64,000 nt of DNA from a bacterium. Its GTDB lineage: Bacteria > Bacillota > Bacilli > Lactobacillales > Streptococcaceae. Below, piece after piece: positions 36,324 through 44,881 of this stretch (position 1 is the first letter of the stretch; each line of letters starts with the position of its first letter). Made by a program: the position numbers and the translations under genes. The notes beneath the pieces were generated by a model. That model did no database searches and had not been told where the DNA came from. It saw only the letters and a list, made by a program, of their open reading frames with translations. The stretch is taken from NCBI GenBank assembly GCA_905221095.1, contig CAJNBV010000003.1:62001-126000 (forward strand), read 5' to 3'.

Positions 36324-37874
36324 ATGGAGGAACAGTCAGAAACACTCAGTTCCAAGAAAGAATTTGCCTTTGCCTCAAGCACAATACTATCCCAAGTTGG
36401 ACGAGGAATCATTGTGGGACTCGTTGTCGGGCTCATCGTCGGATCCTTTCGGTTTTCAATCGAAAAAGGCTTCCACCTGATACAAGGACTTTATCAAGAT
36501 CAAGCGCACTTAGTGCGCAATCTTTTTATCATTGGTCTATTTTATTTAATAGTTTGTTGGCTCAGTGCCAAATTAACTCGGTCAGAAAAAGACATCAAAG
36601 GTTCAGGAATTCCTCAAGTTGAAGCCGAATTAAAGGGACTCATGACCCTCAACTGGTGGGGCGTACTTTGGAAAAAATATATTCTAGGAATTCTTGCTAT
36701 TGCAAGTGGCCTTATGCTGGGGCGTGAAGGGCCAAGTATTCAACTCGGAGCGGTCGGTGGTAAAGGAATTGCTAAATGGCTCAAATCCAGTCCAGTAGAG
36801 GAACGCTCTCTGATTGCCAGTGGAGCTGCAGCAGGTTTAGCCGCAGCCTTTAATGCTCCGATTGCAGGGTTGCTCTTTGTTGTAGAGGAAGTCTATCACC
36901 ATTTTTCACGCTTTTTCTGGGTCTCAACTCTAGCAGCCAGTCTCGTAGCAAACTTTGTTTCTTTACTCATATTTGGCCTAACACCCGTACTGGATATGCC
37001 AGATAATATCCCACTCATGACCCTAGACCAGTATTGGATTTACCTCCTCATGGGAATTTTTCTGGGTCTTTCCGGTTTTCTCTATGAAAAAGCTGTACTC
37101 AATGTTGGTAGAGTTTATGACTGGCTTGGTCAAAAAATCCATTTAGATAGAACATATTATCCAATTCTGGCTTTCATTCTCATCATACCTGTCGGGATCT
37201 TCTTGCCACAAATCCTTGGTGGTGGAAATCAGCTGGTTCTTTCCTTAACTGAGCAAGATTTTAGTTTCCAAGTTCTATTAGCTTACTTTTTGATTCGTTT
37301 TGTTTGGAGCATGATTAGCTATGGAAGTGGCCTCCCAGGAGGAATTTTCCTTCCCATTCTGGCGCTTGGTTCCTTGCTTGGTGCCCTAGTTGGTGTCATT
37401 TGTGTCAATCTTGGACTTGTCAGTCAGGAGCAATTCCCTATTTTTGTCATTCTGGGAATGAGTGGCTATTTTGGAGCAATATCCAAGGCTCCCTTAACTG
37501 CCATGATACTCGTAACCGAGATGGTAGGAGATATTCGCAATCTCATGCCACTTGGCTTAGTAACCCTAGTTGCCTATATCATCATGGATTTACTTAAAGG
37601 TGCGCCAGTCTATGAGGCCATGCTAGAAAAAATGCTGCCAGAAGAAGCGACAGATGAAGGTGAAGTCACTCTTATAGAAATCCCTGTGTCTGACAAAATC
37701 GCTGGAAAACAAGTACACGAGCTCAACTTACCACATAACATCCTCATCACAACCCAAGTCCATAATGGCAAGAGCCAAACAGTTAACGGCTCAACCAGAA
37801 TGTATCTAGGAGATATGATTCACCTAGTTATTCCAAAAAGTGAAATTGGAAAAGTCAAAGATTTGTTGTTATAG
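36324..37874 (+). CDS. ClC-family chloride/proton antiporter with RCK_C domain
   Basis: A 516-residue ClC protein. The selectivity motifs are GSGIPQVE, GREGPSIQLG (with the gating Glu) and GSGLPGGIFLPILALG. VVEEVYHHFSRFFW carries the inner proton glutamate, so an exchanger rather than a channel is expected. About ten to twelve membrane helices fill residues 20-440. The last 70 residues (TLIEIPVSDKIAGKQVHELN..MIHLVIPKSEIG) form a TrkA_C/RCK_C ligand-binding domain. Start 36324 has AAGGA 6 bases upstream; the frame can be read back to 36264 inside rnhB. It ends at a terminator. Confidence 0.93.
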   Translation: MEEQSETLSSKKEFAFASSTILSQVGRGIIVGLVVGLIVGSFRFSIEKGFHLIQGLYQDQAHLVRNLFIIGLFYLIVCWLSAKLTRSEKDIKGSGIPQVEAELKGLMTLNWWGVLWKKYILGILAIASGLMLGREGPSIQLGAVGGKGIAKWLKSSPVEERSLIASGAAAGLAAAFNAPIAGLLFVVEEVYHHFSRFFWVSTLAASLVANFVSLLIFGLTPVLDMPDNIPLMTLDQYWIYLLMGIFLGLSGFLYEKAVLNVGRVYDWLGQKIHLDRTYYPILAFILIIPVGIFLPQILGGGNQLVLSLTEQDFSFQVLLAYFLIRFVWSMISYGSGLPGGIFLPILALGSLLGALVGVICVNLGLVSQEQFPIFVILGMSGYFGAISKAPLTAMILVTEMVGDIRNLMPLGLVTLVAYIIMDLLKGAPVYEAMLEKMLPEEATDEGEVTLIEIPVSDKIAGKQVHELNLPHNILITTQVHNGKSQTVNGSTRMYLGDMIHLVIPKSEIGKVKDLLL

Positions 37875-37928
37875 AACTTGTTTACATAATTTATATTATG
37901 TAAATGTTTGATTAAATACATTAGAGAG

Positions 37929-37960
37929 CCGATTCTCAGCAATGAGATCGGTTATTTTTT
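37929..37960 (+). terminator. Terminator of the rbgA-rnhB-ClC unit
   Basis: Stem CCGA + TCTCA / TGAGA + TCGG with one bulged T, a GCAA tetraloop, then TTATTTTTT. Confidence 0.8.
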
Positions 37961-38090
37961 GCAGATAAGATATTTCACATACAAGTAATTGAACTTTCTT
38001 AAAAATAAGACTATAATTAACTTAGAAATGATAAAGCATAAAGCTAGAAAGGAGTTTACTGTATCAAATCTGTATAGTAAGATTAAAATC

Positions 38091-38285
38091 ATGAAAAAGA
38101 AAACAATAGCAATTATACAATGTATTTTGTATCTCATAGCTCCTTATATAGCTCTTCAGTTATGTAGAATGAACAGAAGTTTCGTTACTGATAATCTCTT
38201 TTTTATTTTCCTTATTCTGCTGACTATTTCATTCTGGTTTAGTATTTGGAAACTAGAAAAAGCACTAGATAATGATTCACAATAA
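38091..38285 (+). CDS. Small two-helix membrane protein (uncertain)
   Basis: A 64-residue frame from ATG 38091. It is MKKKTIAIIQCILYLIAPYI, a short loop, then LFFIFLILLTISFWFSIW and a polar tail. Two membrane helices are evident. The open frame extends back to a TTG at 37989, but no start there has a good ribosome site; AAAGGAG at 38048 is not followed by a usable codon. Function is unknown. An overlapping minus-strand frame of similar length looks less protein-like. Confidence 0.45.
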   Translation: MKKKTIAIIQCILYLIAPYIALQLCRMNRSFVTDNLFFIFLILLTISFWFSIWKLEKALDNDSQ

Positions 38286-38357
38286 TAACTCCAAAGATTT
38301 AGATTTGTTTTACACAGGTTTAAGTCTTTTTTATCACTTTAAAAAAACTCCCATAAC

Positions 38358-38388
38358 ATCTTTCCGAAAAACTATAATTTTCTTGAAA
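38358..38388 (+). other. dif-SL chromosome dimer resolution site
   Basis: A 31-base stretch made of ATCTTTCCGAAAAACTATAA followed by TTTTCTTGAAA. It matches the streptococcal/lactococcal dif-SL site as I recall it, and lies 53 bases upstream of xerS, its usual place. The two arms (TTTCCGAAAA and TTTTCTTGAAA) flank a central ACTATAA. XerS recombines this site to resolve chromosome dimers at the terminus. Confidence 0.85.
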
Positions 38389-38411
38389 AATAAATAAGTC
38401 TATGCTATACT
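38383..38411 (+). promoter_or_regulatory. xerS promoter overlapping the dif site
   Basis: TTGAAA (the end of the dif right arm) and TATACT (with TGC before it, an extended -10) are separated by 17 bases. Transcription would start about 25 bases before the xerS ATG. Confidence 0.7.
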
Positions 38412-38440
38412 ACTAGTAGACTTATTTATGGAGAAAATAC

Positions 38441-39511
38441 ATGAAACGTGAGATTTTACTGGAACGAATCGACAAACTAAAACAAATCATGCCCTGGTAT
38501 GTTCTGGAATACTACCAATCTAAGCTTGCTGTTCCTTACAGTTTTACAACCTTGTACGAATACCTCAAGGAATACGATCGATTTTTCAGCTGGGTTTTGG
38601 AGTCTGGTATTTCAAATGCTGATAAAATGTCTGATATTTCTTTATCTGTCTTGGAAAATATGTCTAAGAAAGACATGGAATCCTTTATCCTATATCTACG
38701 AGAACGACCTTTACTGAATGCCAATACAACCAAGCAAGGTGTTTCCCAAACGACCATCAATCGAACCTTGTCAGCATTGTCTAGTCTTTACAAGTATCTG
38801 ACTGAGGAGGTTGAAAACGACCAGGGGGAACCTTATTTTTATCGTAATGTAATGAAAAAAGTTTCAACCAAGAAAAAGAAAGAAACACTTGCTGCCAGAG
38901 CTGAAAACATCAAACAAAAGCTCTTTCTAGGTGATGAAACAGAAGGTTTTCTAACTTATATCGACCAAGAGTACCCACAACAGCTCTCGAATCGAGCTCT
39001 TTCATCATTTAACAAAAATAAAGAACGTGATTTGGCCATTATCGCCCTTCTCTTGGCATCTGGTGTCCGTTTATCTGAAGCTGTTAATCTGGATTTAAGA
39101 GATCTCAATCTCAAAATGATGGTTATCGATGTTACTAGAAAAGGTGGCAAACGTGATTCTGTCAATGTCGCCGCCTTTGCAAAACCTTATCTAGAGAATT
39201 ATCTAGCCATTCGAAATCAACGCTATAAGACGGAAAAGACGGATACAGCCCTCTTTTTAACACTCTATAGAGGTGTTCCCAATCGTATCGATGCTTCCAG
39301 CGTGGAAAAGATGGTTGCTAAGTACTCGGAGGACTTCAAAGTCCGTGTAACCCCCCACAAACTGCGCCATACCCTAGCAACCAGGCTCTATGATGCCACT
39401 AAATCGCAAGTTTTGGTTAGCCACCAGCTAGGACACGCCAGTACGCAAGTCACTGACCTCTATACCCATATCGTCAACGATGAACAAAAGAATGCTCTGG
39501 ATAGTTTATAA
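38441..39511 (+). CDS. xerS: Tyrosine recombinase XerS
   Basis: A 356-residue tyrosine recombinase that, alone, replaces XerC/XerD in streptococci and lactococci. The N-terminal core-binding domain covers residues 1-130. The catalytic residues are Arg in [15 protein letters not shown], Lys in [13 protein letters not shown] in [15 protein letters not shown], His in LGHAST and the nucleophilic Tyr in VTDLYTHI. The length and the adjacency to dif-SL identify it as XerS rather than a phage integrase. It converges on lplA through a shared terminator, and the coding strand switches here. Confidence 0.95.
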   Translation: MKREILLERIDKLKQIMPWYVLEYYQSKLAVPYSFTTLYEYLKEYDRFFSWVLESGISNADKMSDISLSVLENMSKKDMESFILYLRERPLLNANTTKQGVSQTTINRTLSALSSLYKYLTEEVENDQGEPYFYRNVMKKVSTKKKKETLAARAENIKQKLFLGDETEGFLTYIDQEYPQQLSNRALSSFNKNKERDLAIIALLLASGVRLSEAVNLDLRDLNLKMMVIDVTRKGGKRDSVNVAAFAKPYLENYLAIRNQRYKTEKTDTALFLTLYRGVPNRIDASSVEKMVAKYSEDFKVRVTPHKLRHTLATRLYDATKSQVLVSHQLGHASTQVTDLYTHIVNDEQKNALDSL

Positions 39512-39546
39512 ACTACATAAAATAAATTATGTAAAACAAGACTCAT

Positions 39547-39580
39547 AAAAAGAAGCTGCTAAAACAAGCAACTTCTTTTT
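39547..39580. terminator. Bidirectional terminator between xerS and lplA
   Basis: Stem AAAAAGAAG + TGCT / AGCA + CTTCTTTTT, with one mismatch and an ACA-rich loop. A and T runs on either side serve both converging genes. Confidence 0.8.
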
Positions 39581-39583
39581 AAT

Positions 39584-40573
39584 TTATCCCACTACCGCTT
39601 CAGCGATTTCTTCACGACTAATACCAGCAAAGTAGCGTGTAATATCAATAATTTCTAAGGCTTTAAGGACATCTTCGCGTTCGTATTTAACGCCTCGAAG
39701 GACATCTTCTACAGCTGCAACGTCCTCGATACCAAAGAAGTCTCCATAAATCTTGATATCTTGGATTTTTGATTCGACAACATTAGCAAAGACTTCGACC
39801 TTACCACTGGTGAATTTTGTCCCACGACGGATGTTAAACTCAGGCGATTTACCATAGTTCCAGTCCCAAGTTCCAAACTTAGTATCCTTGATACGATTGA
39901 TTTCGGCCAATTCTTGCTCAGAAAAGACGTATTCAGTCATCTCTGGGTACTCTTTTTTCATGTATTCCAATAGCAAATCACGGAATTCTTCAACAGTGAT
40001 TTTTTCTGGCAATTCATTGACAATATTGGTTACACGGGCACGAACGGATTTGACACCTTTTGATTCAAATTTATCTTTTGAAACCTTAAGGGCATTGGCT
40101 AAGACTGACAAATCAACGTCAAAGAGCAAGCAGCCGTGGTGCATGATACGGCCATTGATATAGGCTTGGGCATTGCCACAGAATTTCTTGCCGTCAATCT
40201 CAAGGTCGTTACGGCCAGTAAACTCAGCTTTAACGCCTAGTTGAGCCAAGGTATTGATAACTGGAGTTGAGAAGCTCTTGAAGTCAAAGGCCTTATTCTC
40301 ATCTTCTTTTGAAATGATGGTGTAGTTGAGGTTGTTTAAATCGTGATAAACGGCTCCACCACCACTGATACGGCGGACTACCTCAATCCCATTTTCTCGA
40401 ACATAATCACGATTGATTTCTTCGATGGTATTCTGGTGACGACCAACAATGATAGATGGTTTGTTAATCCAAAGAAGGAAGATTTGATCCTCATCAAGGA
40501 GGTGTTTAAAGGCATATTCTTCCAAGGCAATATTAAAAGCAGTGTCGTTTGAATGATTGATAATGTATTTCAT
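39584..40573 (-). CDS. lplA: Lipoate-protein ligase A
   Basis: A 329-residue ligase that activates lipoate with ATP and attaches it to lipoyl domains. The catalytic-domain motifs are visible: VGRHQNTIEEIN, RRISGGGAVYHDLNNLNY, GRNDLEIDGKKFCGNAQ (with the conserved Lys) and HHGCLLFDVDL. The C-terminal accessory domain follows from about residue 245. It is the last gene of the aco-lpd-lplA unit, 57 bases after lpd. Its natural target is the lipoyl domain on the neighbouring dihydrolipoamide dehydrogenase. Confidence 0.94.
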   Translation of the reverse strand: MKYIINHSNDTAFNIALEEYAFKHLLDEDQIFLLWINKPSIIVGRHQNTIEEINRDYVRENGIEVVRRISGGGAVYHDLNNLNYTIISKEDENKAFDFKSFSTPVINTLAQLGVKAEFTGRNDLEIDGKKFCGNAQAYINGRIMHHGCLLFDVDLSVLANALKVSKDKFESKGVKSVRARVTNIVNELPEKITVEEFRDLLLEYMKKEYPEMTEYVFSEQELAEINRIKDTKFGTWDWNYGKSPEFNIRRGTKFTSGKVEVFANVVESKIQDIKIYGDFFGIEDVAAVEDVLRGVKYEREDVLKALEIIDITRYFAGISREEIAEAVVG

Positions 40574-40596
40574 GATATCCCTTTATACGATAGAGA

Positions 40597-40613
40597 CTGG
40601 AAAAAAATTCCAG
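40597..40613 (-). terminator. Hairpin between lpd and lplA (possible attenuator)
   Basis: A 6-bp stem CTGGAA / TTCCAG with a 5-base A/T loop in the 57-base gap. There is no strong T run after it on the minus strand, so partial termination or an mRNA-processing site is more likely than full stop. Confidence 0.4.
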
Positions 40614-40630
40614 CCTAGTCTATCTTCATT

Positions 40631-42334
40631 TTATTTTTTCTTAGGTGAATGGATAGCCATTCCTAGAACATCCGCAAACGCTTCGTACATGACTTCAGAG
40701 TAGGTTGGGTGTCCGTGGATGGTCTTCAGCATTTCTTCAACAGTGATTTCCATTTCGATAATGCTTGATGCCTCGTTAATCAATTCTGCAGCTGCAGGAC
40801 CAATGATGTGAACACCAAGGATTTCTCCATATTTCTTATCAGCGATGACTTTTACGAAACCTTGAGCAGCATCCGATGCAATAGCACGGCCGTTGGCAGC
40901 AAAGTTGAACTTACCAATGGCTACATCGTATTTCTCACGGGCTTGTTCTTCTGTCAAACCTACTGCTGCTACTTCAGGAAGAGTGTAGATGGCTGCTGGA
41001 GTCAAGTTCAACTTGGCAACAGCATGATTTCCTTTAAGGGCATTTTCAGCGGCAACTTCACCCATGCGGAAGGCTGCGTGGGCCAACATCTTAGTCCCAT
41101 TGATATCACCTGGTGCGTAGATACCTGGAACAGAAGTTTCCATGTATTCGTTGACCTTGATACGTCCACGATCCAATTCAAACTCAACATCGCCAATACC
41201 TTCAAGATCCGGCACACGACCGATTGAAAGAAGAGCTTTATTTGCGATGATATCGTCTTTTCCTTCAATCTTGATACGAAGTTGACCATTTTCTTCGACG
41301 ATTTCTTGGAGTTTAGTGTCAGTTAAGATTGTCATACCTTTACGCTCAAGAATCAAGCGAAGGTTCTTAGAAACTTCCGCATCCATAGCTGGCACGATAC
41401 GGTCCATCATTTCGATAACAGTCACTTTTGAACCAAATGTCATGAAGGCCTGTCCTAGTTCGATACCGACAACGCCACCACCGATGATAACAAGGCTTTC
41501 TGGTACTTCGTTCATTTCAAGAATGTCGTCACTGGTCATGACAAGTGGAGATTCCATACCAGGGACGTTAATCTTGCTGACTTTTGAACCACCAGCAAGG
41601 ATAATTTTCTTGGTTTCAAGCAATTCTGAACCATTTACCAAGACATTCTTATCTTTAGTGATGGTACCAATTCCCTTATGAACAGTAACTCCGTAACTAC
41701 GAAGAAGACCTGCAACACCACCTACCAAGGTATTAACAACCTTAGATTTAGTTTCTAAAAGTTTATCCATATCTACAGTGAAGTTTGGATTTTCGATGAC
41801 GATACCACGGTTTGCGGCATGACCGATATTTTCAATGATTTCTGCGTTGTGAAGGTAGGTCTTGGTAGGGATACAGCCACGGTTCAAGCAGGTTCCACCG
41901 AGTTCTGATTTCTCAACAAGGGCAACCTTACCGCCAAGTTGGGCAGCTTTAATGGCTGCAACATAACCAGCAGGACCTCCACCAATGACAACGATATCAA
42001 AGGCATCATCGCTCTTACCATCGTCGTTTGAGGCACTAACTGCAGCCGCTGGGCTAGCTTCTGGCGCTGCTGCTCCAGCTGTTGGGATGTTTTCTCCTTC
42101 TTCTCCAAGGTAACCGATGACTTCCGTTACAGGGACAGTTTCCCCATCTCCTTTAAGGATGGCAATCAAGTACCCATCTTCTTCGGCTTCCAATTCCATG
42201 CTGACTTTGTCAGTCATGATTTCCAAAAGGATTTCTCCTTCTTTTACAAATTCTCCGACTTTTTTATTCCATTGGACAATTTGTCCTTCTGTCATATCCA
42301 CGCCGGCTTTTGGCATAATTACTTCTAAGGCCAT
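40631..42334 (-). CDS. lpdA: Dihydrolipoamide dehydrogenase (E3) with N-terminal lipoyl domain
   Basis: A 567-residue E3 flavoprotein that reoxidises dihydrolipoamide with NAD+. Residues 1-80 are a lipoyl domain with the modified Lys43 in IMTDKVSMELEAEEDG; an Ala/Pro linker covers about 82-105. The FAD site GGGPAGYVAAIKAAQLGG and the redox pair GGTCLNRGCIPTK follow, then the NAD site GGGVVGIELGQAF. The C-terminal HPTYSEVMYEAF carries the catalytic His. In most complexes the lipoyl domain is on E2; here E2 lacks it. The pneumococcal DLDH has the same unusual arrangement, as I recall. It is co-transcribed with acoC. Confidence 0.96.
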   Translation of the reverse strand: MALEVIMPKAGVDMTEGQIVQWNKKVGEFVKEGEILLEIMTDKVSMELEAEEDGYLIAILKGDGETVPVTEVIGYLGEEGENIPTAGAAAPEASPAAAVSASNDDGKSDDAFDIVVIGGGPAGYVAAIKAAQLGGKVALVEKSELGGTCLNRGCIPTKTYLHNAEIIENIGHAANRGIVIENPNFTVDMDKLLETKSKVVNTLVGGVAGLLRSYGVTVHKGIGTITKDKNVLVNGSELLETKKIILAGGSKVSKINVPGMESPLVMTSDDILEMNEVPESLVIIGGGVVGIELGQAFMTFGSKVTVIEMMDRIVPAMDAEVSKNLRLILERKGMTILTDTKLQEIVEENGQLRIKIEGKDDIIANKALLSIGRVPDLEGIGDVEFELDRGRIKVNEYMETSVPGIYAPGDINGTKMLAHAAFRMGEVAAENALKGNHAVAKLNLTPAAIYTLPEVAAVGLTEEQAREKYDVAIGKFNFAANGRAIASDAAQGFVKVIADKKYGEILGVHIIGPAAAELINEASSIIEMEITVEEMLKTIHGHPTYSEVMYEAFADVLGMAIHSPKKK

Positions 42335-42379
42335 GTCTTCCTTCCTTTATCTATATCTTTAAAATAAATACTCTTGTTC

Positions 42380-43423
42380 TTAAATCAACATTGAGATTGG
42401 ATTTTCAATCAATTCTTTCAAGTCTTTCATAAACTTAGCACCAGCCATACCATCTACGACACGGTGGTCAATTGTTAAACCAAGACTCATGATCGGGCGA
42501 ATCACAATCTCACCATTGACAACAACTGGCTTCTCGATTGTCGAACTGACACCAAGAATAGCTGAGTTTGGTTGGTTAATGATCGGACCGAAGGACTGAA
42601 CACCAAACATTCCCAAATTACTGATTGTGAATGTTGAATTTTGTAGTTCGCTTGGAGCCAATTTACCATCCAAGGTACGACCAATGACGTCCTTGAAGGC
42701 TACGACCAGCTCTGAAAGTCTCATCTTTTCAGCATTGTAAACAACAGGTGTCATCAATCCATTATCCATACCAACTGCCATCGCAAGGTTGACATAGTTA
42801 TGAGTGATAATGGTCTTGCCGTCTTCTGTCAATGAAGCGTTGATGTATGGGTGTTTCATAAGTGTCTTAACAACTGCGAGTGAAAGAAGGTCTGTCACAG
42901 TAGTTTTCTTCCCAGTTGCTTCCATAATTGGCTCAAGAACCTTCTTACGAAGAGCCAGCATTTCAGTCATATCAACTTCATAGTTGAGTGTGAAAGTTGG
43001 CGCAGTTAGGTAAGACTCGACCATACGTTGGGCAATAACCTTACGCATTGGTGTCATTGGGATACGCTCAATTTCACCATAAGGAGTGATATTATCAGGA
43101 ACCTCTTCCACTTTTTCGATTTGAGCAGGAGACTTGATGGTGTCGTTTTCGATATTTTCAGGAAGCAAGGCTAAAACATCCTTCTTCATGATCTTACCAC
43201 GATGACCCGTTCCTTGGATTTCCTGCCAAGCAATGTTATGTTCGAGGGCAATTCGTTTTGCAAGTGGCGAAATGCGAACCACGTTTGTGTCTTTATAAGT
43301 TTCCACGTCTTCTTTGTGGACACGACCGTTTGCACCTGAGCCAGAAACGTCGTAGAGATTGATACCTAAATCATCCGCTAACTTTCTAGCCGCAGGAGTC
43401 GCTCTTAGCTTGTCATCAGCCAT
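42380..43423 (-). CDS. acoC: Dihydrolipoamide acyltransferase (E2) without a lipoyl domain
   Basis: A 347-residue E2 core of an acetoin/pyruvate-type 2-oxo-acid dehydrogenase. There is no lipoyl domain. Instead there are two peripheral-subunit-binding domains in tandem: RATPAARKLADDLGINLYDV (about 7-40) and RISPLAKRIALEHNIAWQEI (about 50-85). The catalytic acyltransferase domain fills 115-347 and ends with the active-site GLTIDHRVVDGMAGAKF. It therefore depends on the lipoyl group carried by the E3 encoded next to it. It lies 45 bases upstream of lpd, and 450 bases of hairpin-rich spacer separate it from acoB. Confidence 0.95.
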   Translation of the reverse strand: MADDKLRATPAARKLADDLGINLYDVSGSGANGRVHKEDVETYKDTNVVRISPLAKRIALEHNIAWQEIQGTGHRGKIMKKDVLALLPENIENDTIKSPAQIEKVEEVPDNITPYGEIERIPMTPMRKVIAQRMVESYLTAPTFTLNYEVDMTEMLALRKKVLEPIMEATGKKTTVTDLLSLAVVKTLMKHPYINASLTEDGKTIITHNYVNLAMAVGMDNGLMTPVVYNAEKMRLSELVVAFKDVIGRTLDGKLAPSELQNSTFTISNLGMFGVQSFGPIINQPNSAILGVSSTIEKPVVVNGEIVIRPIMSLGLTIDHRVVDGMAGAKFMKDLKELIENPISMLI

Positions 43424-43453
43424 GACCTCTCCAATTCTATACTAAGATATTAA

Positions 43454-43563
43454 GGACGCAGAGGGCAATGAAAAAATAGGAGATTGACAATGTGTTCGAT
43501 GAACACAAGGAAATCTATCTTTTTTTCGCAGACCTCAGTCCGAATTCAATTACATGATACAAA
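43454..43563. repeat. Structured intergenic element, copy 1
   Basis: A unit of about 110 bases starting GGACGCAGAGGGCAATG. An inner 7-bp hairpin TGTGTTC-GAT-GAACACA lies inside an outer stem AGATT / AATCT, followed by TATCTTTTTTTCGCAGAC. Copy 2 keeps the same fold with different paired bases. Confidence 0.65.
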
Positions 43564-43673
43564 GGGCGTCAAAAGTCAAAGTGAAAATAGGAAACTTGAC
43601 GAAGAAACTTTAGTTTCTAGGAAAGTTTATCTTTTTCACACAGACTTTAGCCCGTGTTCAACTCTACAAGCAA
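43564..43673. repeat. Structured intergenic element, copy 2
   Basis: A unit starting GGGCGTCAAAAGTCAAAG. The inner hairpin AGAAACT-TT-AGTTTCT lies inside an outer stem AAACTT / AAGTTT, followed by TATCTTTTTCACACAGAC. It aligns with copy 1 at an offset of 110-111 bases. Confidence 0.65.
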
Positions 43674-43702
43674 CTTGGATACAACACGTATCTCAAGTTG
43701 CT
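43674..43702. repeat. 29-base hairpin repeat, copy 1
   Basis: CTTGGATACAACACGTATCT followed by CAAGTTGCT. It folds as ACTTG-GATAC / GTATC-CAAGT with an AACAC loop. A near-identical copy lies at 43800-43828. A further hairpin (GGTTG + CCGC / GCGG + CAACC) sits just after it near 43703-43730. Confidence 0.65.
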
Positions 43703-43799
43703 ACGGTTGCCGCTATCAGGCGGACAACCTAGTAGACTTACTAATTCATTTGTCGAATATTATCGATTCGACTCACTCATGTCGCAACTCTTCAAATCA

Positions 43800-43828
43800 C
43801 TTGAATACAACACGTATCTCAAGTTACT
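43800..43828. repeat. 29-base hairpin repeat, copy 2
   Basis: CTTGAATACAACACGTATCT followed by CAAGTTACT, which differs from copy 1 at two positions. It keeps the same fold. Between the copies lies another 7-bp hairpin, GTCGAAT / ATTCGAC (near 43752-43772). Confidence 0.65.
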
Positions 43829-43873
43829 AAAGTTTAAAATTCAAATATTTTACATAATTTAATTTATGTAATT

Positions 43874-44866
43874 TTATTCTTTGTTATAAGTCTTACGGAT
43901 TGCTTCTTTGATGCTTTCAACGATTGGAATCATTGCATTTTCTAGGTTTTGCGCGTAAGGCATTGGCACATCTTCTCCTGCACAACGGCGGATTGGTGCA
44001 TCTAGATAATCAAATGCTTCTGATTCTGAAATAATAGCTGAAATCTCTCCGATATAGCCACTTGTTTTATGGGCATCGTTGACCAGAACAACTTTACCAG
44101 TCTTCTTAACTGAGTTGATGATGATATCCTTATCAAGCGGAACGAGGGTACGTGGGTCCACAATTTCAACTGAAATTCCCTCTTCTGCTAACTCTTCAGC
44201 AGCTTGAACCACACGGCGAAGCATTTTTCCATAAGTAACGACTGTTACATCTGTACCTTCGCGCTTGATTTCCCCAACTCCTAGTGGAATAGTGTAGTCT
44301 GGATCAACTGGCACTTCCCCTTTTTGGTTAAATTCTGACTTGTACTCAAGAATGATAACAGGGTTATTATCACGGATAGAAGACTTAAGCAATCCTTTCA
44401 TGTCAGCAGGCGTACCTGGTGCCACAACCTTAAGTCCAGGAATATGAGTAAACCAAGACTCTAGTGATTGAGAGTGCTGTGCGGCAGAGCCAACTCCATT
44501 ACCAGCTGCACATCGAACAGTCATTGGAACCTGACCTTTACCACCAAACATATAACGTGTTTTAGCGGCTTGATTGACGATATTGTCCATAGCAATAACC
44601 GAGAAGTCCATGAAGGTCATATCAACGATTGGACGAAGTCCTGTCATGGCTGCTCCTGCTGCTGCTCCCGATATGGCAGCCTCAGAAATCGGGCAGTCTC
44701 GAACACGTTCTGGACCAAATTCTTCGAGCATTCCAACAGAAGTTCCGAAGTCTCCTCCAAAGACACCGACGTCTTCTCCCATCAAGAACACATTTTCATC
44801 GCGACGCATTTCCTCAGACATAGCAAGGATAATGGTGTCACGGAAAGACATTGTTTTTGTTTCCAT
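43874..44866 (-). CDS. acoB: 2-oxo-acid dehydrogenase E1 component, beta subunit
   Basis: A 330-residue E1 beta subunit of an acetoin/pyruvate-type dehydrogenase. It has the family blocks GEDVGVFGGDFGTS, RVRDCPISEAAISGAAAGAA, MTVRCAAGNGVGSAAQHSQS and ILEYKSEFNQ, and the C-terminal transketolase domain VEIVDPRTLVPLD...VNDAHKTSG. It pairs with the alpha subunit as an alpha2-beta2 enzyme that uses thiamine diphosphate. It starts 15 bases after acoA and is followed by the 450-base structured spacer before acoC. Confidence 0.94.
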   Translation of the reverse strand: METKTMSFRDTIILAMSEEMRRDENVFLMGEDVGVFGGDFGTSVGMLEEFGPERVRDCPISEAAISGAAAGAAMTGLRPIVDMTFMDFSVIAMDNIVNQAAKTRYMFGGKGQVPMTVRCAAGNGVGSAAQHSQSLESWFTHIPGLKVVAPGTPADMKGLLKSSIRDNNPVIILEYKSEFNQKGEVPVDPDYTIPLGVGEIKREGTDVTVVTYGKMLRRVVQAAEELAEEGISVEIVDPRTLVPLDKDIIINSVKKTGKVVLVNDAHKTSGYIGEISAIISESEAFDYLDAPIRRCAGEDVPMPYAQNLENAMIPIVESIKEAIRKTYNKE

Positions 44867-44881
44867 TTTATCTCTTTCTCC

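Noticed and set aside
37952..38137. Minus-strand membrane-like frame opposite the small ORF before dif
   Set aside because: It begins within the small plus-strand ORF, runs through the ClC terminator region and lacks a ribosome site.
41316..41681. Plus-strand 121-codon frame antisense to lpd
   Set aside because: It is entirely inside the lpd coding region and shows no protein-like features.
43484..43732. 82-codon plus-strand frame between acoC and acoB
   Set aside because: It runs through the structured repeat units; the translation follows the hairpins and has no ribosome site.
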